The notes beneath the pieces were generated by a model that saw only the letters and a program-made list of their open reading frames with translations, ran no database searches and was not told where the DNA came from. From the NCBI GenBank assembly GCA_035629775.1, contig DASPHG010000058.1, forward strand, positions 1 to 12,984: a stretch of DNA of 12,984 nt, read 5' to 3'. This document shows positions 7,014 to 12,984 of this stretch, in pieces. Both the position numbers and the translations under genes were made by a program. Positions within the stretch are counted from its first letter, which is position 1, and every line of letters starts with the position of its first letter. Source of the stretch: DASPHG01 sp035629775. Its GTDB lineage: Bacteria; Actinomycetota; Thermoleophilia; Solirubrobacterales; Thermoleophilaceae.

Positions 7014-8285
7014 ATGGCCCAGCAGCCGGATCCGGCCCTGGCGCCTCCCTTCACCGCCGCGCTCGGCTCGATCGCGGAGGCCGTGGAGAGCGGCGCGGGC
7101 CTGCCCGAGGTCGCCCGCGCGTGCGGCCGCGCGCTCGATGCCAGCGTCGCCGTGGTGGACGCCTCGAGCCGGGTGCTGGCCGTGGCATGCGCGTCGCCTG
7201 AGGACGAGCGGGCCGTGCTGGCCGGCGAGGCGGGCAGCGAGCAGCTCGACCTGACGCTCGGCGAAGCGCGCGTCGGCCGCCTCCACCTGCGCGAGCGCGG
7301 CGAGCCGAACTCGCCCGACCTGATCCGCGTGGTCGCCGCGATCCTGGCGCTCGAGCTCGACCGGACGCGTGCCCCTGAGCGCGCGAGCGAGGCTGCCGTC
7401 CGCGACCTGCTCGAGGACATCGTCGCGCGGCGGCTTACCGATCGCGAGAACATCGTGGCGCGCGGCACCGAGCTGGGCGCGGACCTGGGCGGCGGTGGCA
7501 GCGTGATCGTTGCTCGCGCCGTGCCGCAGCAGCCCGAGGAGGGCGACTGGCCGGCGCGCGTCCTCGCCGTGGCCGAGCGCGGCGCGCGGGCCGTCGAGCG
7601 GACCTGCCTACTGGGCGCGGTCGAGCTCCGCCCGGGCGGCGAGCCGATGGACATCGACGGCCGCGACCGCGCGGGCGAGGTCGTCGTGCTTGTCCCGAGC
7701 CCGGACGGCGAGGTGGCGCGGCGCGTCATCGGCGGCGTCCGCCGGGAGCTCGAGGCGGGCCTGCCGTCCTTCGCGCTCGCGCTCGGGCGCAGCCGCGTGG
7801 CCGGCGACCCGGCAGACCTCTACCGGGCGGCGGCCGAGGCGCTTCTGGCCGCGAACGTCGCGCAGGCGCAGGGCGGTCTCGCGCTGAACTTCGAGGAGAC
7901 GGGCGCCTACCGGCTGCTGCTGTCGTCGATGACCGACAACCCGGCCGAGCTCCGCAGCTTTCACGACGAGACGGTGGCGCCGCTCGTGGCCTACGACGAG
8001 CAGTACGAGACCGAGCTCGTGCGGACGCTCGAGACCTTCCTCGACGAGGACGGCAACGTCGCCCAGACGGCGCAGCGGCTCTTCACGCACCGCCACACGA
8101 TTCGCTACCGCCTCGAGCGGGTGAAGGAGCTGACGGAGCTGGACGTCTCCTCGACCGACGGCCGCGAGCGCCTCGGGCTCGGCCTGAAGGCGATGCGGGT
8201 GCTGGGCATCGTGCCCCCGCACGGCCCGATGAGCGAGGCCGGCGCGGAGACCGGGCGCGTCCCGGGCGCTGAGAAGGACCGCTAG
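7014..8285 (+). CDS. PucR/CdaR-family transcriptional regulator
   Basis: This 423-residue cytoplasmic regulator has three parts. Residues about 10-120 resemble a GAF-like sensor domain. Residues about 150-300 match the CdaR GGDEF-like domain, including LALGRSRVAGDPADLYRAAA and the NFEETGAYRLLL block. Residues about 334-395 form the C-terminal PucR helix-turn-helix, with LETFLDEDGNVAQTAQRLF followed by HRHTIRYRLERVKEL. No membrane segment is visible. PucR-type proteins usually activate catabolic or nitrogen genes in response to a small molecule; the ligand and targets here are unknown. It stands alone between the envelope genes upstream and tRNA-Gln/glmU downstream. The last 25 residues are polar, Gly/Glu-rich and probably disordered. 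ATG 7014 is preceded by a well-placed -10 box, which supports this start. Confidence 0.9.
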   Translation: MAQQPDPALAPPFTAALGSIAEAVESGAGLPEVARACGRALDASVAVVDASSRVLAVACASPEDERAVLAGEAGSEQLDLTLGEARVGRLHLRERGEPNSPDLIRVVAAILALELDRTRAPERASEAAVRDLLEDIVARRLTDRENIVARGTELGADLGGGGSVIVARAVPQQPEEGDWPARVLAVAERGARAVERTCLLGAVELRPGGEPMDIDGRDRAGEVVVLVPSPDGEVARRVIGGVRRELEAGLPSFALALGRSRVAGDPADLYRAAAEALLAANVAQAQGGLALNFEETGAYRLLLSSMTDNPAELRSFHDETVAPLVAYDEQYETELVRTLETFLDEDGNVAQTAQRLFTHRHTIRYRLERVKELTELDVSSTDGRERLGLGLKAMRVLGIVPPHGPMSEAGAETGRVPGAEKDR

Positions 8286-8339
8286 CCGGACGCTGTCGCC
8301 GTAAGCCCCCATATTGGGAGCAAGGAGCGGGAGGGTTAG

Positions 8340-8411
8340 CTGGGGAGCCAGGATTCGAACCTGAGCTTCGGGGACCAAAACCCCGCGTGCTGCCAACTAC
8401 ACCACTCCCCA
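8340..8411 (-). tRNA. tRNA-Gln, anticodon UUG
   Basis: Read on the minus strand, the 72 bases fold into a full cloverleaf: acceptor TGGGGAG/CTCCCCA, D-stem GTGT/GCAC with loop AGTTGGCA, anticodon stem CGGGG/CCCCG with loop TTTTGGT, a 4-base variable region, and T-stem TCAGG/CCTGG with loop TTCGAAT. The anticodon TTG is at 8376-8378, which specifies glutamine. The discriminator is G (position 8340), as in E. coli tRNA-Gln, and the first pair is the weak U1-A72. CCA is not encoded, since the next bases on that strand are CTA, so it must be added after transcription. The gene lies opposite to all its neighbours, divergent from glmU. Confidence 0.97.
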
Positions 8412-8424
8412 CGGCAGCCGCTCG

Positions 8425-8430
8425 ACCGTA
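8425..8430 (-). promoter_or_regulatory. possible -10 element of tRNA-Gln (TACGGT)
   Basis: On the minus strand TACGGT fits TANNNT and ends 13 bases before the mature tRNA, allowing a 5' leader of about 6-7 bases. It sits in the 43-base divergent gap shared with glmU. No -35 box is clear, so the call is tentative. Confidence 0.3.
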
Positions 8431-8442
8431 GCACCGCCTCGC

Positions 8443-8448
8443 TACGCT
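8443..8448 (+). promoter_or_regulatory. -10 element for glmU (TACGCT), leaderless geometry
   Basis: TACGCT fits TANNNT and ends exactly 6 bases before ATG 8455, so the start site would coincide with the start codon. No Shine-Dalgarno sequence lies between. The upstream sequence TCGACC (8422-8427) is only a weak -35 candidate, with a 15-base spacer. Confidence 0.55.
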
Positions 8449-8454
8449 CCGCCC

Positions 8455-9765
8455 ATGCCCGCCGCGCTCATCATGGCCGCGGGGCACGGCACCCGGATGC
8501 GGTCCCGGACTCCAAAGGTGCTGCACGAGGTCTGCGGCCGGCCGATGGTCGAATGGGTCGTCCGTGCGGCGCGTGGAGCCGGCGCCGACCGCGTGGTCGC
8601 CGTGGTCCGCCCCGACACCGGCGTCGCCGAGCGGCTCCCCGATGGCGTCGAAGCCGCCGAGCAGAGTGAGGGCGAGGGGACCGCGGCCGCCGTGGACGCC
8701 GCGCGAGACCAGCTCGCCGGCGAGGACACGATCCTGCTCCTGAGCGGCGACCACCCGCTGATCACGAGCCAACTCCTGACGGAGCTCCTGGACGCCCACC
8801 GCGAGCACGGCGCCCAGGCCACGATGCTCACGACCGAGGACCTCGACCCGACCGCTTACGGCCGCATCGTCCGCGGCCCGGACGGGCGCGTGGAGCAGAT
8901 CGTCGAGACCAAGGACGAGAGCGGCGTCGCGCCGGAGCACCTCGAGATCCGCGAGGTGAACCTGGGCACCTACGTCTTCGACGGCCCGGCGCTCTTCGCC
9001 GCCCTGGCGAGGGTCGAGCCCGGGCCGAGCGGCGAGCGCTACCTGACCGCTGTCTTCCCGCTGCTCGAGAAGGTGGCTGCGCACGCGACCGACGATGTGA
9101 CCAGCGCCGCCGGCGTGAACGACCGCGCCGACCTGATGGCGATCGAGGAGGTCGCCCAGGCGCGGATCGTCGAGGAGCACGCGCGCGCCGGGGTCACGTT
9201 CCGCTCGCCGGGGACGGTCGTGATCGACGCGGGCGTCGAGATCGGCGAGGACACGGTGGTCGAGGCCGGCGTGACCCTCAAGGGCGATACGCGGATCGGC
9301 AGTGGAGTCACTCTCGCGGACGCGTACGTCGTCGACGCCGAGGTCCACGACGGCGCGTCGGTCGGCCCGTTCGCCTACCTGCGCCCGGGCACGGTGATCG
9401 GCGAGCGCGCGAAGATCGGCACGTTCGTCGAGACCAAGAACTCCGACATCGGCGCGGGCGCGAAGGTCCCGCACCTCTCGTACCTCGGCGACGCCGACGT
9501 CGGCGAGGACGCGAACGTCGCGGCGGGCAACATCACCGCCAACTACGACGGCTTCACGAAGAGCCGCACGAAGATCGGAAAACGCGTGAAGACCGGTGTG
9601 AACAGCTCCTTCATTGCGCCCGTGACCGTCGGCGACGACGCGTACACTGGGGCCGGTTCGGTCATCGGAGACGACGTTCCCGACGGGGCGCTCGGCATCT
9701 CCAGGCCGGAGCAGAAGAACGTCGAGGGTTACGCCGAACGCGCGAAGCGCAGAAAGGGCTCATGA
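8455..9765 (+). CDS. glmU: Bifunctional UDP-N-acetylglucosamine pyrophosphorylase / glucosamine-1-phosphate N-acetyltransferase
   Basis: GlmU acetylates glucosamine-1-phosphate and then couples it to UTP, giving UDP-GlcNAc for peptidoglycan and other envelope glycans. The N-terminal uridyltransferase domain shows the signature MAAGHGTRMRSRTPKVLHE, LSGDHPL with metal-binding Asp99, and EVNLGTYVFDG. The C-terminal left-handed beta-helix is visible as hexapeptide repeats from about residue 255 to 410. It carries the acetyltransferase core HLSYLGDADVG, whose His340 matches the catalytic His363 of E. coli, then NITANYDG and the late block NSSFIAPVTVG. Length is 436 residues against about 456 in E. 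coli, with the difference spread out and no domain missing. ATG 8455 is fixed by the N-terminal motif. The 3' end overlaps prs by ATGA, an arrangement conserved in Actinobacteria. Confidence 0.97.
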   Translation: MPAALIMAAGHGTRMRSRTPKVLHEVCGRPMVEWVVRAARGAGADRVVAVVRPDTGVAERLPDGVEAAEQSEGEGTAAAVDAARDQLAGEDTILLLSGDHPLITSQLLTELLDAHREHGAQATMLTTEDLDPTAYGRIVRGPDGRVEQIVETKDESGVAPEHLEIREVNLGTYVFDGPALFAALARVEPGPSGERYLTAVFPLLEKVAAHATDDVTSAAGVNDRADLMAIEEVAQARIVEEHARAGVTFRSPGTVVIDAGVEIGEDTVVEAGVTLKGDTRIGSGVTLADAYVVDAEVHDGASVGPFAYLRPGTVIGERAKIGTFVETKNSDIGAGAKVPHLSYLGDADVGEDANVAAGNITANYDGFTKSRTKIGKRVKTGVNSSFIAPVTVGDDAYTGAGSVIGDDVPDGALGISRPEQKNVEGYAERAKRRKGS

Positions 9766-10802
9766 GCACGGTCGAGACGCAGGCGAGCCCCGCCGCGGCC
9801 CGGAGCATCCAGACCGGATACGACAAGCGGCTCATGGTCACGGCGGGCCGAGCGAGCATGGAGCTCGGCGGCCGGATCGCGGCCAAGCTCGGCGTCGACC
9901 CGACCGACGCGGGCCTGAAGACGTTCGCGAACGGCGAGGTCTACTGCAAGTACGAGGACTCGATCCGCGGCGCGGACCTTTTCATCATCCAGTCGACGTG
10001 CACCAACGAGGCCGAGGGCCTCACCGCGAACGACGCCCTGATGGAGCTGATGGTGATGGTCGACGCCGCCGTGGGCGCGTCGGCACACCGCGTCATCGCC
10101 GTCACGCCGTGGTACGGCTACTCGCGCCAGGACAAGAAGTCCGCGCCGCGCGAACCGATCACCGCGCGGCTCGTCGCGCGCATGCTCGAGGCCGCGGGCA
10201 TCGACCGCCTGCTCACGATGGACCTCCACGCCGGCCAGGTGCAGGGGTTCTTCCAGAAGCCGGTGGACCACATGACCGCGCTGCCCTTCCTCTCGCAGTA
10301 CGTCGGCGACCAGCTCGGCGACCCGTCCGACCTCTGCATCATCTCGCCCGACGCCGGCCGCGTGAAGCTGACGCGCAAGTTCGCGCAGATGGTCGGCGCC
10401 CCGTACGCGCTGCTCGAGAAGGAGCGCCCCGCCCAGCAGGTCGCCGAGATCGGCTACGTCATCGGCGCCGACAAGGTGAAGGGCCGCAAGGCGGTGATCG
10501 TGGACGACATGATCGACACCGGCGGCACGCTCGCCGCGGGCGCACAGACGGTAATGGACGCGGGCGCGAGCGAGGTCTACGCCGTCGCGACGCACGGCCT
10601 GTTCTCCGGCAGCGCGTTCGACACGCTGGCGAACTCGCCGCTCGCCGGCATCCTCGTCACGGACACGGTGCCGCTGCGCGAGGGCGCGCCCGACCTGATC
10701 CGCGTCCTGAGCTGCGCCGACATCCTGTCCGACAGCGTGCGCCGGATCTTCACGGACGACTCCGTCAGCGAGATCTTCGCTGGTGAAAACCAGCTGTTCT
10801 GA
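9762..10802 (+). CDS. prs: Ribose-phosphate pyrophosphokinase (PRPP synthetase)
   Basis: Prs transfers pyrophosphate from ATP to ribose-5-phosphate, producing PRPP for purines, pyrimidines, His, Trp and NAD; in many Actinobacteria PRPP also feeds the decaprenyl-phosphoryl-arabinose route. Visible features are FANGEVYCKYEDSIRGAD, the flexible loop WYGYSRQDKKSAPREPI, MDLHAGQVQGFF, SPDAGRVK, and the PRPP-binding loop VDDMIDTGGT with Asp248-Asp249 and Asp252. At 346 residues it is longer than the usual 310-325, mainly because of about 20 polar N-terminal residues. ATG 9762 overlaps the glmU TGA and is preceded by AGAAAGGG (9751-9758), a short-spaced ribosome site that decides the start. A later in-frame ATG at 9834 (residue 25) would fall just before the conserved fold and has no better support. 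Confidence 0.96.
   Translation: MSTVETQASPAAARSIQTGYDKRLMVTAGRASMELGGRIAAKLGVDPTDAGLKTFANGEVYCKYEDSIRGADLFIIQSTCTNEAEGLTANDALMELMVMVDAAVGASAHRVIAVTPWYGYSRQDKKSAPREPITARLVARMLEAAGIDRLLTMDLHAGQVQGFFQKPVDHMTALPFLSQYVGDQLGDPSDLCIISPDAGRVKLTRKFAQMVGAPYALLEKERPAQQVAEIGYVIGADKVKGRKAVIVDDMIDTGGTLAAGAQTVMDAGASEVYAVATHGLFSGSAFDTLANSPLAGILVTDTVPLREGAPDLIRVLSCADILSDSVRRIFTDDSVSEIFAGENQLF
10779..10794 (+). other. Hairpin with a GAAA tetraloop at the 3' end of prs
   Basis: GCTGGT and ACCAGC form a perfect 6-base stem closed by GAAA, a GNRA-type tetraloop, ending five bases before the prs stop codon. No U-run follows, so it is not a classic intrinsic terminator. The stem uses GCT, GGT and GAA codons where this genome nearly always uses GCC/GCG, GGC and GAG. 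Confidence 0.45.
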
Positions 10803-11407
10803 ATAGCCGCTGGCGGGCCGGGCCCGCGACGCTCGCCAAGCTGGTCGCCGGGCTCTGGATCTTCGGCACGGGCGAGGCGATGCTCGTCGCCAGCGAGCTC
10901 GGCAACTCACCGTGGGTCGTGCTCTCCGAGGGCGTCGAGGCGCAGACGCCGCTCTCGGTCGGGGTGGCGACCGTCGTCGTCAGCTTCCTCGTCCTGCTCA
11001 TGTGGATCCCGCTCCGCCAGCGGCCGGGGCTCGGCACGATCGCGAACGCGATCGTGATCGGGGTGGCGATCGACGCGTCGCTCCTGTGGCTGCCGGATAC
11101 CTCCGATCTCGCCGCGCGCTACGCGCTCGTCTTCGGCGGGATCGCCCTCGTGGGCGCGGGCAGCGGCCTGTATCTGACCTGCTTCCTCGGGCCGGGCCCG
11201 CGCGACGGGCTGATGACCGGGATCAGTCGCCGAACCGGCCTCTCGCTGCGCGTCGTGCGGACGGGGATCGAGGTCGCCGCGCTCACCGGCGGGTGGTTCC
11301 TGGGCGGAACCGTCGGCGTCGGGACGCTCGCGTTCGCGCTGCTCATCGGCCCGGCGGTCCAGGCCTCCGTGATGGCCCTGGCCGGGCGCCCGCTCGACGA
11401 GTTGTGA
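10799..11407 (+). CDS. YczE/YyaS-like integral membrane protein (start uncertain)
   Basis: This is a predicted membrane protein of about five helices, resembling the YczE/YyaS family of unknown biochemical function. Recognisable stretches are the first helix AKLVAGLWIFGTGEAMLVAS, NSPWVVLSEG, and LLMWIPLRQRPGLGTIANAI, which is the most characteristic family block. The first ATG in frame is 10880 and gives 175 residues, but it begins in the middle of the first helix, and family-like sequence continues upstream. Between an in-frame stop at 10784-10786 and that ATG there is no ATG, GTG or TTG. The CTG at 10799 overlaps the prs stop as CTGA and would give 202 residues, the normal family length. 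I chose CTG for that reason, but the safe core is 10880-11407. Confidence 0.8.
   Translation: MNSRWRAGPATLAKLVAGLWIFGTGEAMLVASELGNSPWVVLSEGVEAQTPLSVGVATVVVSFLVLLMWIPLRQRPGLGTIANAIVIGVAIDASLLWLPDTSDLAARYALVFGGIALVGAGSGLYLTCFLGPGPRDGLMTGISRRTGLSLRVVRTGIEVAALTGGWFLGGTVGVGTLAFALLIGPAVQASVMALAGRPLDEL
10813..10827 (+). repeat. Short perfect inverted repeat just after prs
   Basis: GCGGGCC and GGCCCGC are perfect 7-base inverted arms around a single G. As RNA this would form a 5-base GC stem with a 5-base loop. It lies 10 bases after the prs stop, inside the probable first codons of the YczE-like gene, and follows the hairpin at 10779-10794. In such GC-rich DNA it may be chance. Confidence 0.3.
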
Positions 11408-11420
11408 CCGAAGCGGCGGT

Positions 11421-11426
11421 TAGATT
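11421..11426 (+). promoter_or_regulatory. -10 element for the DUF2269-like gene (TAGATT), leaderless geometry
   Basis: TAGATT fits TANNNT and ends exactly 6 bases before ATG 11433, the same spacing as before the genes at 7014 and 8455. The 25-base gap after 11407 holds no Shine-Dalgarno sequence. A TTGTGA at 11402-11407 is only 13 bases upstream, too close for a standard -35 box. Confidence 0.55.
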
Positions 11427-11432
11427 CGCGCC

Positions 11433-11885
11433 ATGGCCGATCTCCTCCTGACGATCCACGTCCTGGCCGCCGTCCTCTGGGTCGGCGGCAGCGCCGCACT
11501 CCTGACGCTCGGCTACTACCTGAGGGGCCGCGACATCAACACTCGCGTCGAGTACACGCGCTGGACCGAGTGGCTCGGCCCGCGCCTGTTCGCGCCCATG
11601 TCGATCGCGGTGATCGTCGCGGGGCATCTGCTCGTGAACGAGATCGGCTACGACTTCGACCAGACCTGGCTCATGCTCGGCCAGATCGGCTGGTTGCTCA
11701 GCTTTTTGATCGGCATCGGCTTCTACCCGCGCGAGGGCAAGAAGCGCGAGAAGCTGATCGAACAGCACGGCATCGAGCACGAGTCGGTCAACGCGAGCAT
11801 CAACCGCGTGCTCACGGTGGCGTCGATCGACACGCTGATCGTGGTGCTCGTCGTCGTCGACATGACGACGAAGCCCGGCCTCTAG
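11433..11885 (+). CDS. DUF2269/CopD-like four-helix membrane protein
   Basis: This 150-residue protein has four predicted membrane helices, at about 3-27, 52-70, 78-97 and 125-143. The first carries the family-like pattern IHVLAAVLWVGGS with His9, and the second ends in VAGHLLVNE with His65. Membrane-embedded histidines of this kind occur in the DUF2269 and CopD-like groups, where heme or copper handling has been suggested; no function is established from the sequence here. A charged loop (about 99-119, EGKKREKLIEQHGIEHE) lies between helices 3 and 4. It has its own -10 box, so it is probably transcribed apart from the YczE-like gene. The TAG stop overlaps the stop of the opposing kinase-like gene. 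Confidence 0.82.
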   Translation: MADLLLTIHVLAAVLWVGGSAALLTLGYYLRGRDINTRVEYTRWTEWLGPRLFAPMSIAVIVAGHLLVNEIGYDFDQTWLMLGQIGWLLSFLIGIGFYPREGKKREKLIEQHGIEHESVNASINRVLTVASIDTLIVVLVVVDMTTKPGL

Positions 11886-12984
11886 CGCCGGGAAGAGAAC
11901 TTCTTCACGCGCTTCTCGCCGCGTTCCTCGAAGTAGGCCCACTCCTCGCGGCCCAGCTCGGTGGCCGGCTCGTCCGCGAACCACCACTCGCGGCCGATCC
12001 GGTACCAGTTGCGCGTCGCCTCGAGCTGGCCCAGCACGGCCATCACGCCGGTCTCCATCCGGCGCCCCATCAACTCGTTCGCGGGGATGTTCTCGCGCCG
12101 CATCAGGTCGTAGAACTCGGACCGTGGATCGGAGACGGCCGTGATCACCTTCATCACGTAGCGCGGGCTGATCCGGACGTCCTTGTCCTGCATGTACCAG
12201 CCGCCCACGGTGGTCACGTGCTCCATCAGCTTCTCGGCGTCGATCTTCTTCGGGTTGTTGAGGAAGCCGAGGTCGTGGAGCGCGACTCGCAGCTCCTCCG
12301 GGTCCTCGTCGAACACGGCCTCGAGCGCCGTGATCTCGAGCTCGATCTGCTCCTTGTCGAGCTGCTTGGTCATCCCGAAGTCGAGGAACGCGACCTTGCC
12401 GTCGTCCATGAGGATGTAGTTGCCGGGGTGCGCGTCGGCGTTGAAGTGCTGCAGGTGGTAGATCGAGCCGAAGCAGAAGCGGAAGACGATCTCGCCAAAG
12501 CGGTCCTTCTGCTCCTGCGGCAGCTCCTTCACCTGCTCGAACGACATGCCATCCACCCACTCGCTGACGAGCACGCGATGGCGTGAGAGCCGCGTGATCA
12601 CGTCGGGCACGTAGATGAACGGATGGCCGCGGTACCCGCGCGAGAAGGAGCGCTGGTTCTGCGCCTCGTACTCGTAATCGAGCTCCTCGAGCACCCGCTC
12701 CTTCAGCTCCGCGGCCGCCGCCTTGGCGTCGAGCCCCGGCGCAAGCGCCTTCGCGAGCCGCAGGATCATGCCGGCGTTCTGCATGTCCGCGCGCACGGCG
12801 TCCGCCACGCCGGGGTACTGGACCTTCACGGCCACCCACCGGCCGTCGGGCAGCACGGCGCGGTGCACCTGGCCGATCGACGCGGCCTTCGCCGCGTCGT
12901 GGTCGAAGTCCTCGAACAGGTCCTCGACGGGCTCGTCCCACTCCTCGTCGAGCACCTTCTTGACCTTCTTCCAAGGCATCGGCG
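11882..12984 (-). CDS. ABC1/UbiB-family atypical kinase-like protein (N-terminal part outside the window)
   Basis: UbiB/ADCK/ABC1 proteins are atypical protein-kinase-like ATPases linked to prenyl-quinone and lipid biology. Counting from the in-frame Met at 12979, the visible motifs are the Ala-rich nucleotide loop KAASIGQVHRA at 31-41, VAVKVQYPGV with Lys52, the catalytic block ADAHPGNY with Asp182 and Asn187, and FLDFGM with Asp200. Homologues continue upstream of this Met (it sits in the internal stretch before the Ala-rich loop), and the frame is open to the window edge, so the N-terminus with the KxGQ signature is missing and the Met is not the start. The C-terminus ends in KRVKKFSSRR with no hydrophobic helices, unlike UbiB forms with a C-terminal membrane anchor. 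It is convergent with the DUF2269-like gene, overlapping it by 4 bases. Confidence 0.92.
   Translation of the reverse strand, partial: PMPWKKVKKVLDEEWDEPVEDLFEDFDHDAAKAASIGQVHRAVLPDGRWVAVKVQYPGVADAVRADMQNAGMILRLAKALAPGLDAKAAAAELKERVLEELDYEYEAQNQRSFSRGYRGHPFIYVPDVITRLSRHRVLVSEWVDGMSFEQVKELPQEQKDRFGEIVFRFCFGSIYHLQHFNADAHPGNYILMDDGKVAFLDFGMTKQLDKEQIELEITALEAVFDEDPEELRVALHDLGFLNNPKKIDAEKLMEHVTTVGGWYMQDKDVRISPRYVMKVITAVSDPRSEFYDLMRRENIPANELMGRRMETGVMAVLGQLEATRNWYRIGREWWFADEPATELGREEWAYFEERGEKRVKKFSSRR

Noticed and set aside
8306..8320. A terminator hairpin between the pucR-type gene and tRNA-Gln
   Set aside because: CCCA-TAT-TGGG gives only a 4-base stem with a 3-base loop and no U-run on either strand.
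8083..9474. A 463-codon minus-strand frame across tRNA-Gln and glmU
   Set aside because: It runs through the tRNA gene and mirrors the GlmU reading frame, with low-complexity composition and no recognisable domain.
11343..12974. A 543-codon minus-strand frame overlapping the kinase-like gene
   Set aside because: The frame at 11882-12984 carries all the UbiB motifs; this one is an Arg-rich shift of it.
1..12984. Mobile elements, CRISPR arrays, toxin-antitoxin or phage-defence genes
   Set aside because: I found no transposase-like protein, no spaced direct repeats and no AT-rich island. The gene content is conserved housekeeping plus lineage membrane proteins.

Overview
The window is GC-rich (about 70% by eye) and densely coded. 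Third codon positions are almost always G or C, GTG starts are common, and the gene order metG – tatD – rsmA – ispE … tRNA-Gln – glmU – prs is the housekeeping cell-wall/isoprenoid neighbourhood typical of Actinobacteria. The details (a GH3 gene between metG and tatD, GTG starts, a short MetRS, variant IspE and GH3 motifs) suggest a deep-branching, uncultured-type actinobacterium such as a member of the Thermoleophilia. That class-level placement is inference. I see no insertion sequence, CRISPR array, prophage or rRNA.

Layout. Positions 1-302 hold the 3' end of an unrecognised membrane-anchored protein. Positions 326-6983 are one tightly packed plus-strand run: metG, a secreted GH3 glycosidase, tatD, rsmA (ksgA), ispE, a DedA–PAP2 fusion and an 80-residue two-helix membrane protein. 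Four junctions in a row use the same 4-base GTGA start/stop overlap. Positions 7014-8285 encode a PucR/CdaR-type regulator, followed by tRNA-Gln(UUG) on the minus strand, divergent from glmU across 43 bases. glmU overlaps prs by ATGA. Next come a YczE-like membrane protein, whose family homology starts before any standard start codon, and a four-helix DUF2269/CopD-like protein. The window closes with the 3' part of an ABC1/UbiB-family kinase-like gene on the minus strand, whose stop codon overlaps that of its convergent neighbour in a CTAG palindrome.

How the genes work together. Several genes converge on the envelope: ispE feeds isoprenoid (hence undecaprenyl) synthesis, the DedA–PAP2 fusion plausibly recycles the undecaprenyl carrier, GlmU makes UDP-GlcNAc, Prs makes PRPP, and the GH3 protein may act on amino-sugar glycans outside the cell. 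metG, rsmA and tRNA-Gln serve translation. Genes that open a transcription unit (7014, 8455, 11433, probably 326) lack a Shine-Dalgarno sequence. The first three have a TANNNT hexamer exactly 6 bases before ATG, the geometry of leaderless transcripts. Genes inside the run start by overlap with the preceding stop. The strongest candidates for something functionally new are the DedA–PAP2 fusion with its overlapping small membrane protein, and the GH3 enzyme lacking the usual catalytic dyad.
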